Shown here: piece by piece, positions 62,035-64,000 of the stretch | Position numbering within the stretch: the first letter of the stretch is position 1 | Layout: the number at the start of each line of letters is the position of its first letter | DNA from: Sanderia malayensis | Taxonomy: Eukaryota; Cnidaria; Scyphozoa; Semaeostomeae; Pelagiidae | DNA length: 64,000 nucleotides | NCBI GenBank assembly: GCA_013076295.1 | Contig: RQOL01000906.1 | Location: forward strand, 2,976,001 to 3,040,000 | Direction of reading: 5' to 3' | Translations under genes and position numbers: made by a program | The notes under the pieces: model-generated | The model's database searches: none | Seen by the model: the letters and a program-made list of their open reading frames with translations, nothing else | What the model was told of the DNA's origin: nothing

Positions 62035-64000
62035 TTAAGAGATAATGCATCCAGTCTCTGATTTCCCACGCGTTTTCGTGCTGATCTCTGGTTCGCGCAC
62101 AGGCTGAACTTCTGAATCAGTTCCAGTGGCTTTTGGTTGTGCCTTTGCTACGTCAAATCCGCTTAGAAAATCAGTAGTCCATATCGAGGCTGGTGATGGA
62201 ATCGAGAACTCGATTGGACTGGCCACTCCGTATTGTGGAGTTGACTCTAATTCTGGCGCTTCCGAAGGGATCTTGTGATGATAACTAGAACCGAACAATC
62301 AATGTATGATCATTATGGTTATAATCGCTTGTGTTTATAATGAACAAATACAGAAGAAAAAAAAGGTATCGTACATGAATCCATTCTCATGGTTGGCCTT
62401 TTCGAGTTTTTTGGAAATAATTGGTCCAAGTCGCAAGAAGAATTGGTGTTCACCAGGCTTGGCCGTCGATCCCACCCCTCGTGTTGATGCATACTGTTTA
62501 CAAAGATTGCCTGCCGATGTATAGTCTGAAAGAAAGAAACTCAAGATCAAACAATGTCAGCACATGATAACAACGAGATGTTCAAAGAATCGAAGAGATG
62601 GTAAAATCAATTTACTATGATGCAGGTGAAATGTTAAAGTGGGAAGAAGAGTATTTGGAATGAATTAATTAATTAATCAGTTTTACATTTATTGGCCTCT
62701 TGCAGCGATCGTATTGCTTTTCCGCATTGGTCTTCTACCAAAGATGCTTCTCCCATGAATGTATGCGCCTATAATTGAAGAACATTATCAAGAAATAATT
62801 ATGATAACGAACATTATGAATTCGAACGATGCTTGGAGCTGGCAAAAAAGCAGCGGAGTAAAGAAAACAATTGATTGAATAAGATGATTACGTATGCAAG
62901 ATAAATGTCTTTCTTCAGCTGCAAATATTTTCTCCATTTAGCTGCTTTTGTCTGGTCAACCGATTTCAAGAAATTATCTGAAGAAATAGCGAGAAATATC
63001 CAATAAAAGAAAACATGACGTGAGAAATTGGTGAGTTAAATGACGTAATGGTAATTGGAGATTTAATTTTTCAACCTGCTTTGTCAAATAACTTGCTTGT
63101 TTCATGTGCAACAGCTGACGTAACCAATGGTTTGTGTTTCAATTCAACACATCTTGCAACCGTCACTGAAATTTAACAACAACGAGTTTGAAATCACGCT
63201 TTGAGGACAGTGGGGCGCAGATTCAGAAATAGACTGTCAGCTGGAAATTTGATGGTATTCACACATGGATATCAAAACATTCTAATAATAATAACAAAAC
63301 ATGAAATGACTCTGATGAAGAAATAAATAAACAGAACAACCAACGAGACAAACATGCTGTCTTCATCAAACGGGCCTAGCCTCGTTTGAGCCCACATGGC
63401 CTCGCTGTTACATCATTACGTCATCATTACGTCATAGATGTCGCGTAAGACTGAGTTATTGGTTATTTTTCTACCTTCCTGAGCTTCTGCTAAACACTGT
63501 AAATGGTAAGCATCCAGAATTCTTGCATCAGTATCTCCGTGCTGTTCCAGTGTACCAGCCCCCAAGCGACTTGCACAAATGTCTTTGACTTGCTGGAAAA
63601 TGCCAGCGGCTGTTCTTAACCCAGTGTAAACCTCTTTAGCATCCTCTTCAGAAATGCTACAAATCACAAGTTTAAGCTCGACTCATTTTTTCACTTTAAA
63701 TACTCAAGTATAAATGAAGGCATTATTACTTTATGTATGTGACACGAAAAATGCGATTACCGACCCATTGGATGACGCAATTTTCGATGAGTGCTTCATG
63801 TGCCAAAGTCCCATTTCGCACAGAATTGACGCAAGCTCAAAATATGCATCTGGTAATGAACTAAAAAGAAATAGATACCATCATAATGAACATTGACTCG
63901 AAACTGCTATTAAGCATACACTCAACTCTAACCATATTCTCATCTGTATGATGTAGATAGCGTTGTCACATAAAGTACCTTGGCTCACTGCCACTAATAG
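62035..64000 (-). CDS. BROX: BROX, BRO1-domain protein with CAAX box (5' part beyond window)
   Basis: BROX is a farnesylated BRO1-domain protein that binds ESCRT-III CHMP4 and acts in nuclear-envelope and membrane repair (family knowledge). Exons in order on the minus strand: an edge exon near 63978-64000; YFELASILCEMGLWHMKHSS (about 63850); ISEEDAKEVYTGLRTAAGIF with DARILDAYHLQCLAEAQE (about 63665-63470); VARCVELKHKPLVTSAVAHE (about 63160); AAKWRKYLQLKKDIYLAY (about 62960); AHTFMGEASLVEDQCGKAIR (about 62760); GEHQFFLRLGPIISKKLEKA (62524-62371); and a last exon from 62284, SYHHKIPSEAPELES through TGCIIS. The CIIS tail is a CAAX prenylation box; Ser as last residue favours farnesylation. The first 100 or so residues lie right of the window. 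Confidence 0.95.

Overview
The window is nuclear DNA from an animal. It is AT-rich, its genes are broken by many short GT-AG introns (often 80-500 bp), and the encoded proteins belong to conserved metazoan families. Compact gene spacing, short introns and abundant small transposon-like repeats suggest an early-branching invertebrate such as a sponge or cnidarian. The sequence alone does not fix the species. Gene models were built by hand from splice sites, reading-frame continuity and recalled family sequences; no search was run.

Layout, left to right. 1-13591 (-): a HEATR5A/B-type HEAT-repeat protein running off the left edge. 17772-19490 (-): a two-exon TIS11/ZFP36 CCCH mRNA-decay factor. 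22383-23064 (-): a frame-broken ORF resembling bacterial DUF1444/YtpQ. 23661-36021 (-): symplekin. 36237-37610 (+): a short intronless poly(ADP-ribose) glycohydrolase, divergent from symplekin across about 215 bp. 37908-38806 (-): ARL2. 40146-42583 (+): an ABHD12-type serine hydrolase. 42909-45140 (-): a nine-exon, 292-residue protein with a degenerate ArfGAP domain. 46566-58960 (+): ATG2, from the chorein start to the ATG2 C-terminus. 62035-64000 (-): BROX with a CAAX tail, cut by the right edge.

An approximately 184-bp satellite-like family occurs in three separate arrays: a HEATR5 intron, the ARL2-ABHD12 interval and the ATG2-BROX interval. In the third array a unit is split by a roughly 1.8-kb element with CARTGGCGTAGATA-type inverted ends and an apparent 8-bp target duplication (TTTTGAAC), the signature of a hAT element. 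That element carries TTAGGG-like runs and a tandem hairpin-bearing repeat. Smaller MITE-like inverted repeats lie in introns and intergenic DNA.

Several genes share membrane-traffic themes (HEATR5, ARL2, the ArfGAP-like gene, ATG2, BROX) and two share mRNA 3'-end or decay themes (symplekin, TIS11). In an animal genome this is most likely coincidental neighbourhood; nothing suggests an operon. The items most worth a second look are the ArfGAP-like protein that has lost half its zinc ligands, the YtpQ-like ORF, the shortened PARG signature, and the satellite/hAT nesting.
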